From Rhodospirillaceae bacterium (GTDB lineage Bacteria > Pseudomonadota > Alphaproteobacteria > Rhodospirillales > Magnetovibrionaceae), in contig JAOUJU010000136.1 of assembly GCA_029883045.1 (NCBI GenBank), positions 1-5,274 on the forward strand: a stretch of DNA of 5,274 bases, written 5' to 3'. The position numbers and the translations under genes were made by a program. The notes under the pieces were generated by a model. The model did not search any database and was not told where the DNA came from. It saw nothing but the letters and a program-made list of their open reading frames with translations. This document shows, in pieces, positions 1 to 5,274 of the stretch. Numbering within the stretch: the stretch's first letter is position 1; every line of letters starts with the position of its first letter.

Positions 1-117
1 AATTGTCTGGGTTAGCGGGTTCGCTAATTATATTCGGTGATTTATTCATTTATCTGGGCCTTAATCGGTGTATTATAATATGCCTTTGTTTTTGTGCGGT
101 TTTTATCATGCAATTCG

Positions 118-148
118 CTGTTAGGCAGGCGATTTTGCCCGCTAACAG
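118..148. repeat. Imperfect hairpin CTGTTAG...CTAACAG
   Basis: CTGTTAG (118-124) pairs with CTAACAG (142-148). Inside this 7-bp stem, GGC (128-130) can pair with GCC (137-139) across an internal loop, with GATTTT as the apical loop. No T-run follows directly, so it is not a standard intrinsic terminator. The right arm also overlaps CCCGCTAAC (138-146), the exact reverse complement of GTTAGCGGG at 11-19, so two alternative pairings are possible. The function is unknown. Confidence 0.4.
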
Positions 149-163
149 GCTATATAATCTAAT
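135..163 (+). promoter_or_regulatory. Candidate sigma-70-type promoter
   Basis: TTGCCC (135-140) and TCTAAT (158-163) are separated by 17 bp and match the -35 and -10 consensus at four and five of six positions. Transcription would start near 170, leaving a leader of roughly 135 nt before the b561-DHC start codon and placing all the TGAAC repeats downstream of the start. A competing candidate -10, TATACT (266-271), lies closer to the gene but has no recognisable -35. Neither is proven; AT-rich DNA produces such matches by chance. Confidence 0.25.
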
Positions 164-185
164 TTATATTATGTGTCAGGAAACA

Positions 186-276
186 TGAACTCCCCCTGAA
201 CAAAGCCCAAATTATGCATTCAGGAACAGTTCAGTAAGCCATATATAAGGTTCAGTCCAAACAAGTATACTGAACC
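186..276. promoter_or_regulatory. Cluster of TGAAC/GTTCA repeats, putative operator
   Basis: The pentamer TGAAC occurs at 186-190, 197-201 and 271-275, and its complement GTTCA at 229-233 and 250-254. The first two copies are 11 bp apart, and the two GTTCAGT copies (229-235 and 250-256) are 21 bp apart, close to one and two helical turns. GGTTCAGT (249-256) and ACTGAACC (269-276) form a perfect 8-bp inverted repeat with a 12-bp spacer. The right arm overlaps TATACT (266-271), a possible -10 element, and GAACAGTTC (224-232) is itself a palindrome. This geometry suggests a dimeric transcription factor controlling the downstream operon. I do not recognise the motif as a known regulator box. Confidence 0.45.
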
Positions 277-304
277 GATAAAATAAACATAGAAAGCAGC
301 GCAA

Positions 305-1456
305 ATGAGCGACACAAACACGCAAAATAACAAAAAAACCAAGCGCGAAAGCCGAATGGTAAAGGTTTGGGATTTACCGACCAGAGCATTTCACTGGTCG
401 TTAGTTGCAATGGTTTTTATTGGCCTTGTGACCGGATATATTGCGCCCGAATGGTGGATGGGCTTGCATATATGGGCTGGCTATATCACCGTTACGTTGC
501 TTGTTTTCCGACTTGTTTGGGGCGTATTTGGTTCAGAGTACGCACGGTTAGAAACATTTACTTTCAGTTTTAGCCACATAATTTCTCACATGAAAGAAAT
601 CGTAACCCTTAGACCGGTGCGCCATTATATCGGCCATAACCCATCGGGTGCGGTAATGATTTTTGCTTTGTTGTTGGTTCTATCAATAATTACCGTATCA
701 GGGCTTTTGGTTTTAGGCGGCGAAGAAAACCAAGGTCCAATGGCCGGGGCCGCATCGTATGCCGTAAGTGAAATCGCTGCGCCCATTCACAGCATTTTTG
801 TTGTGTTGCTGGTCATAATGGTGGTGCTACACATAGGCGGGGTAATTCTTGAAGGAAAAATTACTGGCGAAAATCTTGTTCTTTCAATGATTACTGGCCT
901 CAAGCGTGTTCCCGAAGGCACTGCCCCGTTGGTACACAGGCAAGCACGGCCATTAGCGGCAATTTTAGTAACCGCAACTTTTTTTGCTATTGGTGGTTCA
1001 TTGCTTGCGGCATTTGCGACCATGCCGCCGTCGGGCCTTAACCATCTTGAACCCAACAAAGTTTACGAAACAGATTGCGGTGATTGCCACCTGCCCTACC
1101 ATCCAAGCTTACTGCCAGCAAAGTCATGGGAACAAATGATGGCCACCCTTGATGATCATTTTGGTGAAGATGCAACCCTTGGCGCAGATAGTGTAAATGA
1201 AATCACCACATATCTGGTGAATAACGCTGCCGAAAAATGGGATACCGAAGCGGCAAATCGTTTTAAAAATATTGACCCCGAATACCCCATGCAAATAACC
1301 AAAACTTCATATTGGATACGCAAGCACCATGAAATAAGCCCCGAAACGTTTAAAATAAAAGGTGTCGGTGTTAAATCAAACTGCGGTGGCTGCCACACCG
1401 ATCATTACACCGGACGTTTTGATGATCAAAAAATTAAAATACCAAAAGCAAAATAA
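305..1456 (+). CDS. Cytochrome b561 fused to periplasmic diheme cytochrome c (DHC)
   Basis: Predicted inner-membrane electron carrier of 383 residues. The N-terminal part is a prokaryotic cytochrome b561 domain: it opens with VWDLPTRAFHW (H30), then GLHIWAGY (H55), YIGHNPSG (H111) and histidines H162 and H176 in the fourth helix, the usual heme b ligand pattern. Membrane helices fall near 29-46, 53-76, 114-137 and 158-183, and a fifth (about 216-238) links to a C-terminal domain. That domain has two c-heme motifs, CGDCH (258-262) and CGGCH (360-364), plus YHPSLLP, KHHEI and a terminal FDDQKIKIP stretch typical of DHC proteins. In the family, b561 and DHC are often separate genes beside shp; here they are one chain. 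The likely role is quinol oxidation and electron delivery to SHP. The Shine-Dalgarno is weak (GAAAG near 292). M18 at 356 is an alternative start, since many b561 proteins begin close to the VWDLPTR motif. Confidence 0.9.
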   Translation: MSDTNTQNNKKTKRESRMVKVWDLPTRAFHWSLVAMVFIGLVTGYIAPEWWMGLHIWAGYITVTLLVFRLVWGVFGSEYARLETFTFSFSHIISHMKEIVTLRPVRHYIGHNPSGAVMIFALLLVLSIITVSGLLVLGGEENQGPMAGAASYAVSEIAAPIHSIFVVLLVIMVVLHIGGVILEGKITGENLVLSMITGLKRVPEGTAPLVHRQARPLAAILVTATFFAIGGSLLAAFATMPPSGLNHLEPNKVYETDCGDCHLPYHPSLLPAKSWEQMMATLDDHFGEDATLGADSVNEITTYLVNNAAEKWDTEAANRFKNIDPEYPMQITKTSYWIRKHHEISPETFKIKGVGVKSNCGGCHTDHYTGRFDDQKIKIPKAK

Positions 1457-1504
1457 ATAATTCCCCCGCCAAGAACAACTAAGAATTACCAAGGAGTATA
1501 TGTT

Positions 1505-1906
1505 ATGAAAAATGCTAAACTTTTTTTAATTGCCGCTTCAATAATAGTTGCCCTAACGGCCAGCGCTGAAGCTGGCCCACGCGAAGATATTATTGCTGGG
1601 TTCACCGCCGAAGGTGCTGGCGCACCAAACCCGGATAATGGTAAAATGATGTTCAATAAAAATTACGCCAGCGGCAAACCCGATACACCGGGCTGCACAA
1701 CCTGTCACGGAAGCAACCCAAGCCAGGGCGGTGAAACCCGTACCGGCAAGCCCATTGACCCTATGGCCGTATCAAAAACACCTGATCGCTTTACCGACAA
1801 AGCCAAGGTTGATAAATGGTTTCTTAGAAATTGCCAAGGTGTTATCGGGCGTGAATGCACCGCACAAGAAAAGGTTGATTTCATATCATTCATGATGACC
1901 CAATAA
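1505..1906 (+). CDS. shp: SHP-type monoheme cytochrome c (DUF1924)
   Basis: Predicted small periplasmic c-type cytochrome of 133 residues, close to the family's usual size. A signal peptide with a hydrophobic core (about 5-19) ends at ASAEA, with likely cleavage after residue 23. One heme motif, CTTCH (64-68), provides the proximal His. The C-terminal half carries KVDKWFLRNCQGVIGREC, where N109, C110 and C118 match the known SHP arrangement: an Asn distal heme ligand next to a disulfide. In Rhodobacter sphaeroides SHP the corresponding ligand is Asn88, which detaches on reduction and lets O2 or NO bind; N109 is about residue 86 after signal removal. It follows the b561-DHC gene by 48 bp, has a good ribosome site AAGGAG (1491-1496) and is followed by a terminator, so it is the last gene of a two-gene operon. 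DHC is the known electron donor to SHP in other bacteria. The physiological role of SHP is not settled. Confidence 0.9.
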   Translation: MKNAKLFLIAASIIVALTASAEAGPREDIIAGFTAEGAGAPNPDNGKMMFNKNYASGKPDTPGCTTCHGSNPSQGGETRTGKPIDPMAVSKTPDRFTDKAKVDKWFLRNCQGVIGRECTAQEKVDFISFMMTQ

Positions 1907-1932
1907 AAAACGTTTTTTACAACCATTAAACG

Positions 1933-1975
1933 AAGGGCGCGAAATATTTTCGCGCCCTTTTTATTTTTTATTTTT
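1933..1975 (+). terminator. Strong rho-independent terminator after shp
   Basis: A perfect 12-bp stem (1933-1944 with 1948-1959, GC-rich core GGGCGCG/CGCGCCC) closes on a three-base TAT loop. It is followed by a long T-rich tract to about 1975, broken only by single A's. It lies 26 bases after the shp stop codon and should end the b561-DHC/shp transcript. The opposite strand lacks an equally good T-run, so it is mainly a + strand terminator. Confidence 0.92.
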
Positions 1976-1982
1976 CCGCTTT

Positions 1983-2045
1983 CCGCGTTACTTGCAAAAT
2001 CACTAATGTAAAAGCCGAAAAAAATCATTGGCTTCATTAACGCGG
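1983..2045. repeat. Nested inverted repeats upstream of the HTH gene
   Basis: CCGCGTTA (1983-1990) is the exact reverse complement of TAACGCGG (2038-2045). Between them AAGCC (2012-2016) pairs with GGCTT (2030-2034). The two arms could form a cruciform or a structured RNA leader, or mark protein binding sites. The element fills most of the gap between the terminator and the start of the gene at 2089. I see no clear -35/-10 pair here, so the promoter of that gene is not identified. Confidence 0.4.
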
Positions 2046-2078
2046 GTCCCCACCTACTAAGGTATCAACCATAAAGAT

Positions 2079-2084
2079 GGAGGG
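2079..2084 (+). promoter_or_regulatory. Ribosome binding site that decides the start at 2089
   Basis: GGAGGG lies 4 bases before the ATG at 2089-2091. The in-frame ATG at 2077-2079 overlaps this Shine-Dalgarno and has only a poor purine stretch of its own upstream, so 2089 is the better start. Confidence 0.7.
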
Positions 2085-2088
2085 AAAG

Positions 2089-2520
2089 ATGGAACAAAAA
2101 ATTACTGTTTCCCAAGCGGCAAAACAATTGGGTGTTACGCGCGCTGATCTAAACAAGCGGCTAAGTGCTGCTGGTATTGAAGCATTTGAAGGCAAGGTTA
2201 ATTTTGAAAAAGTACAATGTATCGCCCCAACATTAGGGCGTGGCAATACTATGTTGGAACGCATAAAAGTATTGCGCGAAAACACAATATCATCGGTAAA
2301 GGTCGATCACGCACGAATGAACGAAAAAGATTTGGAAAGCCAAATACATAAACTTTCAACCGAGCTTATGGTTGAAAGCAGCCTTAACCACCGTTACGAA
2401 ACAATATTTCAGGAACTGGCAAAAAAATTAGGTGAAGCACAAATATCCAGTGATGGCGATACCCGCGAACTGGCGTTTGATATTTGCGGTTGGCTTCGCA
2501 GCCAAATATCAACCGCCTGA
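2089..2520 (+). CDS. Small HTH plus coiled-coil protein of unknown function
   Basis: Predicted soluble protein of 143 residues (147 if the upstream ATG at 2077 is used). Residues about 5-30 (ITVSQAAKQLGVTRADLNKRL) look like a MerR/excisionase-type helix-turn-helix, followed by an 'FEGKVNFEKV' wing-like segment (33-42). The middle and C-terminal half (about 55-117) is charged and heptad-like (DLESQIHKLSTEL and beyond), suggesting a coiled coil. There is no signal peptide, membrane helix or heme motif. From memory, the HTH-FEG-coil layout resembles the N-terminal extension of some proteobacterial 2Fe-2S ferredoxin/reductase proteins, but no ferredoxin domain (Cys cluster) follows here. It could be a DNA-binding regulator of the neighbouring shp operon or an adaptor protein; both are inference. 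It is separated from shp by a terminator, so it is probably transcribed alone. Its stop overlaps the ccmI 3' end by 12 bp, tail to tail. Confidence 0.75.
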   Translation: MEQKITVSQAAKQLGVTRADLNKRLSAAGIEAFEGKVNFEKVQCIAPTLGRGNTMLERIKVLRENTISSVKVDHARMNEKDLESQIHKLSTELMVESSLNHRYETIFQELAKKLGEAQISSDGDTRELAFDICGWLRSQISTA

Positions 2521-3693
2521 TAGGCGTTTAATTTGGGCCTTGGCCTCATCTGCCTTGGTGCTTTCACCCAATACCCGATAGGCGCGCTCTAGCCTAGTCC
2601 AACCCTCTAGGTCATCAGGGTTTTCTTGTAACCGCGTTGCCAGGCGCTCAACCATTGAACGGATCATCGCCTGCTGGTCGCCGGCATCCATTTTTTGTGC
2701 ATCTTGCATTTGTTGCTGGCTTGGGCCCGGGGCGTTAGTAGGTGCATTTGATTGTTGTTGTACATTTTCAGGCACAGTTTCAGTCATTGGGGCCAATAAA
2801 ACAATTTTTGGGGCCTCAATTTTACCCTTATCGACCAATGACGAAATACGGGTCTGCATTTCTGAAACCCATGGCGCATTAGATGGCGAATGATTTAATA
2901 ATGCCGCCCATTCATTGACCGCGCCTTGCAGGTCGTCTTTTTGTTGGCGTTCAAGCCCAATATAAAAATAAGGCCTAGGGTCGGACGGGTCTTCTTTTTT
3001 AACCGCTTGCAATAATTCAACCGCTTTTGCTGAAACCGAACCTTGGTCCATTTCCACCATTGTTTCGGCCAGCATCACCAATGCCTCTGGATCATTATTG
3101 GTAAGTTGCGCCAGCTTGCCAAGCGCATTAACCGCATCAGCAAAACGCCCCATTGCACGGTAGCTTTTGCCCAGCAGCGCCCAACCATTGGGATCATCTG
3201 GCTTTTCCTGCATCTGGCGTTCTAGCTTAATAATCATTTCTGCGATCTGGGCGCGACCTTCGGTCACTTCTTTTAATTGCTGCGTGCGCGATGCTAATGG
3301 TTGATCAGGCATGGTTGGCTGCCCAAATGTCATATAAACGCCAAATGCGCCCAAAGGCACGACTATCAAAAGCGCAAACATTAATGCTATCGCAGAAGTA
3401 TTTTTCGCCTGAGGTATTTTGTCATTGCTGTTTTTTTGTGACCCGGATTGTGATTGGTCCATCGAACTTAACATGCGTCGTTCAATTTCGGTGCGCGCTT
3501 GCAATGCCTGATCGGGCGAAAGAAGGCCGCGCTCTAAATCGCGATCAACCTCTTTCAACTGATCTTTATAAACCGTGATATCAAAATCGCTGCGTGTGGC
3601 GTTATCGGATGTGCGTCCACGAACGAGCGGATACATCAACGCACCAAGGGTTATTACAGTCATTAAGGTTGTGGCAATCCAAAGGGCGGTCAT
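2509..3693 (-). CDS. ccmI: Cytochrome c maturation protein CcmI
   Basis: Apocytochrome c chaperone of the System I heme ligation complex, 394 residues. In the family it binds the C-terminus of apocytochromes and delivers them to CcmF/CcmH. Two membrane helices (about 4-24 and 100-122) flank a cytoplasmic loop with the hallmark VYKDQLKEVDRDLERGLL (41-58) and ARTEIERRML. The periplasmic part has TPR-like repeats (about 160-290, including WALLGKSYRAMGRFADAV), a Gln/Pro/Asn-rich linker (about 305-337) and a final TPR-like unit with ENPDDLEGW (357-365). The length is normal for the long CcmI type. Its ATG overlaps the ccmH stop in an ATGA, implying translational coupling; AGGAA lies just upstream, inside ccmH. 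It is the last gene of the ccm run, and no terminator is visible before the convergent gene. Confidence 0.93.
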   Translation of the reverse strand: MTALWIATTLMTVITLGALMYPLVRGRTSDNATRSDFDITVYKDQLKEVDRDLERGLLSPDQALQARTEIERRMLSSMDQSQSGSQKNSNDKIPQAKNTSAIALMFALLIVVPLGAFGVYMTFGQPTMPDQPLASRTQQLKEVTEGRAQIAEMIIKLERQMQEKPDDPNGWALLGKSYRAMGRFADAVNALGKLAQLTNNDPEALVMLAETMVEMDQGSVSAKAVELLQAVKKEDPSDPRPYFYIGLERQQKDDLQGAVNEWAALLNHSPSNAPWVSEMQTRISSLVDKGKIEAPKIVLLAPMTETVPENVQQQSNAPTNAPGPSQQQMQDAQKMDAGDQQAMIRSMVERLATRLQENPDDLEGWTRLERAYRVLGESTKADEAKAQIKRLSGG

Positions 3694-4196
3694 TGGTTGT
3701 TTCCTGAATCAGTATTATTGTCGGAAAGAACGCTTTTTAGTTTCGCCCGTTCTTCGCTGCTTAGTTCGGCGCTGGCTTCGCTGCCGGGCTGTGCGCCTTT
3801 GGGTTGCTTGCGGTAATAAAATACAACGCCAATCAATCCCAACACGATCAATATAAATGGCCCATACCATAAAAGCATCGTTGATGCTTTAAGCGGTGGT
3901 TCAAGCAAAACATAATCGCCATAGCGATCAACCATGTAATCCAAAACATTTTGGTTGCTATCGCCCGCCAACATACGGTCACGCACAAGCAAGCGCATAT
4001 CGCGCGCCAATTCGGCATTGGAATCATCGATAGATTGGTTCTGGCATACTACACAGCGCAATTGTTTGCTTACTTCGCGGGCGCGCATTTCAAGCGCCGG
4101 GTCGGCAAGTATTTCATCAGGCTCTATCGCACTAGCCTGACCATTAAGCGACAGTGCTACAAACATAACCATAAAAGCTAAAAAAAGTTTTTTCAT
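3690..4196 (-). CDS. ccmH: Cytochrome c maturation protein CcmH (CcmH/CycL/Ccl2 type)
   Basis: Membrane-anchored thiol-disulfide protein, 168 residues, that helps reduce or hold apocytochrome CXXCH cysteines before heme attachment. A signal peptide ends near ASA (residue 23). The periplasmic domain carries the family motif LRCVVCQNQSI (47-57) with the redox pair C48/C51, followed by ELARDMR and YMVDRYGDYVLL. A single membrane helix lies at about 107-128, with a hydrophilic cytoplasmic tail of about 40 residues. It starts 1 bp after the ccmG stop, with an AAGGG ribosome site at the end of ccmG. This is the short form without a fused TPR domain, which fits ccmI being a separate downstream gene. 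Confidence 0.95.
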   Translation of the reverse strand: MKKLFLAFMVMFVALSLNGQASAIEPDEILADPALEMRAREVSKQLRCVVCQNQSIDDSNAELARDMRLLVRDRMLAGDSNQNVLDYMVDRYGDYVLLEPPLKASTMLLWYGPFILIVLGLIGVVFYYRKQPKGAQPGSEASAELSSEERAKLKSVLSDNNTDSGNNQ

Positions 4197-4197
4197 T

Positions 4198-4746
4198 TTA
4201 CCCTTGTTCCTGTTTTAGCTTTTGAATTATGGGCCACAATGTTTCATCCCAAACTTCGGGTGTAATTGGGCCAATTTGTTTGTAACGAATGATGCCTTTT
4301 TTATCGATGATAAAACTTTCCGGTGCACCAGTAACACCCAATGAAATTGCGCCCTTTGATTTGGGGTCATCGCCAATGCGGGTATAAGGATCGCCCCATT
4401 TGGCAAGCCATTCAGGGCCGGCATCAGGGTCTTTTTCCCGCCAATCAAGACCAAAAATCGGAACCAGATTTTGCTCTTTGACGCGCATTAAAAAAGGATG
4501 CTCGGTCAAACAGGCAAAACACCATGAACCAAACAGGTTTACTAATGTAACTTGGCCTTTTAAATCGGCGGTTGAAAAACCTTGGTCCCGTCCCTTAATC
4601 GGGGCCAAAGTAAATTCAGGGATCGGAGTATTTATTAACACCGATGGCAATTCATTGGCGGGCTTGCCAGATTTCATTTGCACGATAGACGCGCCGACCA
4701 CGCCTAAAAGCACAATAAGGGGGATTATATATACGAGCCTTTTCAT
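4198..4746 (-). CDS. ccmG: Periplasmic thiol:disulfide oxidoreductase CcmG/DsbE
   Basis: Membrane-tethered thioredoxin-like protein, 182 residues, which in the family keeps apocytochrome c or CcmH cysteines reduced. An N-terminal anchor helix spans about 5-23. The thioredoxin fold shows PEFTL (43-47), LKGQVTLVNLFGSWC, the active-site pair C76/C79 and the GVTGAPESF loop (138-146) with the cis-proline P142 and the acidic residue E143 usual for CcmG. The active site is CFAC rather than the CXPC form commonest in CcmG proteins, so the residue just before the second cysteine is Ala, not Pro. Its place between ccmF (5-bp gap) and ccmH (1-bp gap) makes the assignment secure despite this. Confidence 0.95.
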   Translation of the reverse strand: MKRLVYIIPLIVLLGVVGASIVQMKSGKPANELPSVLINTPIPEFTLAPIKGRDQGFSTADLKGQVTLVNLFGSWCFACLTEHPFLMRVKEQNLVPIFGLDWREKDPDAGPEWLAKWGDPYTRIGDDPKSKGAISLGVTGAPESFIIDKKGIIRYKQIGPITPEVWDETLWPIIQKLKQEQG

Positions 4747-4751
4747 TGCGC

Positions 4752-5274
4752 TTACTTTGCAGCCTGTGGCGTTACATCATTGGCCAGACCGGCTTTTGAT
4801 CGTTGCGGTGCACCAACCCGATGGCGACGATCAGATAGGCTAACAACACTGCCCAAAACTAATTGTAAAATACCAACCCATATCCACACCACCAACGGAT
4901 TGTGATAGATGCGCACAACATAGCCTTCGCCTTTTTCTTCCTTGTTGCCAAGGGCGACATAAAGATCAGCAGAGGCCATGGTGTAAATCGCGGCCTCGGT
5001 AGTCGGCATGGAACGCACAGGATAGACACGGTCTTCCGGGAACAGGTCGGTTACAAATTCACCATTTTTGTTAACAATAAACTTACCGCGGGTGGCAACA
5101 TAATTTGGCCCTTGGAATTGCCTAGCGCCAACAAAGGTATAATCATAGCCAGCCACCTGAACGGTTTCGCCAGGGTTCATCACCGTAATATTTTCGTGTT
5201 TCCACACGCTTGAACCGATCATACCGATGATGGCGACACCAAGACCAGCATGGGCGATGCTCATCCCCCATTGC
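4752..5274 (-). CDS. ccmF: Heme lyase subunit CcmF, C-terminal part (cut by window edge)
   Basis: C-terminal 173 residues of CcmF, the large membrane protein that attaches heme to apocytochromes together with CcmH and CcmI. The reading frame stays open to the window's right edge (codons for QWG precede the first Met at 5264), so the ATG there is internal, not a start. Visible hallmarks are WGMSIAHAGLGV, whose His likely corresponds to a transmembrane heme-ligand His of CcmF, then GPNYVATRG, FPEDRVYPVRSMPTTEAAI, DLYVALG and a final membrane helix, PLVVWIWVGILQLVLG, ending with SLSDRR. Roughly three quarters of the gene lies outside the window. It is followed by ccmG after 5 bp. Confidence 0.96.
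   Translation of the reverse strand, partial: QWGMSIAHAGLGVAIIGMIGSSVWKHENITVMNPGETVQVAGYDYTFVGARQFQGPNYVATRGKFIVNKNGEFVTDLFPEDRVYPVRSMPTTEAAIYTMASADLYVALGNKEEKGEGYVVRIYHNPLVVWIWVGILQLVLGSVVSLSDRRHRVGAPQRSKAGLANDVTPQAAK

Larger units (their letters stand above)
1..304. other. Gene-free upstream/leader region
   Basis: I see no convincing gene here. One frame on the + strand stays open from the window edge to a TGA at 186-188, but it encodes an unrecognisable hydrophobic, Cys-rich stretch translated from very AT-rich DNA and has no clear start. The region contains two short hairpins (12-27 and 118-148), a 9-bp inverted repeat (11-19 with 138-146), two TATAAT hexamers (74-79 and 153-158) and a cluster of TGAAC repeats (186-276). 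It most likely carries the promoter and control sites for the b561-DHC/shp operon starting at 305. It could also hold the end of an upstream gene that lies outside the window. Confidence 0.55.

Noticed and set aside
74..79. Perfect TATAAT as a promoter -10
   Set aside because: No acceptable -35 lies 16-18 bp upstream, and the surroundings are so AT-rich that the match is expected by chance.
3..188. Open frame on the + strand at the left edge (about 61 codons, hydrophobic, Cys-rich)
   Set aside because: There is no clear start or ribosome site, no recognisable family and AT-driven hydrophobic composition, and it spans both hairpins. It could only be real as the tail of a gene outside the window, which cannot be judged here.
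185..199. Four-codon leader peptide (Met-Asn-Ser-Pro) preceded by AGGA
   Set aside because: The spacing looks good, but such tiny frames arise by chance. There is no attenuator hairpin or run of regulatory codons.
787..1059. Minus-strand open frame inside the b561-DHC gene
   Set aside because: It is the antisense shadow of a strongly supported cytochrome gene, and its product has no recognisable features.
1705..2037. Minus-strand open frame spanning shp and the terminator
   Set aside because: It runs through the terminator hairpin and is antisense to a confident SHP gene, with no family resemblance.
2037..2285. Minus-strand open frame opposite the start of the HTH gene
   Set aside because: The + strand gene has a strong Shine-Dalgarno and sensible domain content; this frame is its antisense shadow.
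4400..4843. Long + strand open frame across ccmG and the end of ccmF
   Set aside because: It lies opposite two unmistakable ccm genes and resembles no protein family.

Overview
The window reads as part of a chromosome of a Gram-negative, c-type-cytochrome-rich bacterium, most likely an alphaproteobacterium. The evidence is a System I (Ccm) cytochrome c maturation operon in the order ccmF-ccmG-ccmH-ccmI, a long CcmI with the C-terminal 'ENPDDLEGW' signature that I associate with alphaproteobacteria, and moderately AT-rich base composition. The taxonomic call is inference; there is no rRNA or other marker gene.

Layout. Positions 1-304 hold no gene I can defend. They look like a regulatory leader with hairpins, weak promoter-like sequences and five copies of TGAAC/GTTCA within 90 bases, just upstream of the first gene. 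Positions 305-1906 (+) hold a two-gene operon. The first gene is a membrane cytochrome b561 fused at its C-terminus to a diheme cytochrome c domain (DHC). The second is a small periplasmic monoheme cytochrome c of the SHP type (sphaeroides heme protein, DUF1924). A strong intrinsic terminator (1933-1975) closes the operon. After a short spacer with nested inverted repeats, a small (+) gene at 2089-2520 encodes a predicted helix-turn-helix plus coiled-coil protein of unknown function. Its last 12 bases overlap the 3' end of ccmI, which comes from the other strand.

Positions 2509-5274 (-) are a tightly packed ccm operon read right to left: the 3' end of ccmF (cut by the window edge), ccmG/dsbE, ccmH and ccmI. 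Gaps are 5 bp, 1 bp and a 4-bp ATGA overlap, so the genes are almost certainly co-transcribed and translationally coupled.

How the genes fit together. Known family biology suggests that b561 takes electrons from the quinol pool, passes them to the periplasmic DHC hemes and then to SHP, whose heme can bind small ligands (O2, NO) when its asparagine ligand leaves. All three c-type hemes in these two proteins need covalent attachment, which is the job of CcmF/G/H/I encoded next door. The most interesting points are the b561-DHC fusion beside SHP, the repeat-rich leader upstream, the orphan HTH/coiled-coil gene between the two systems, and the non-standard CFAC active site in CcmG.
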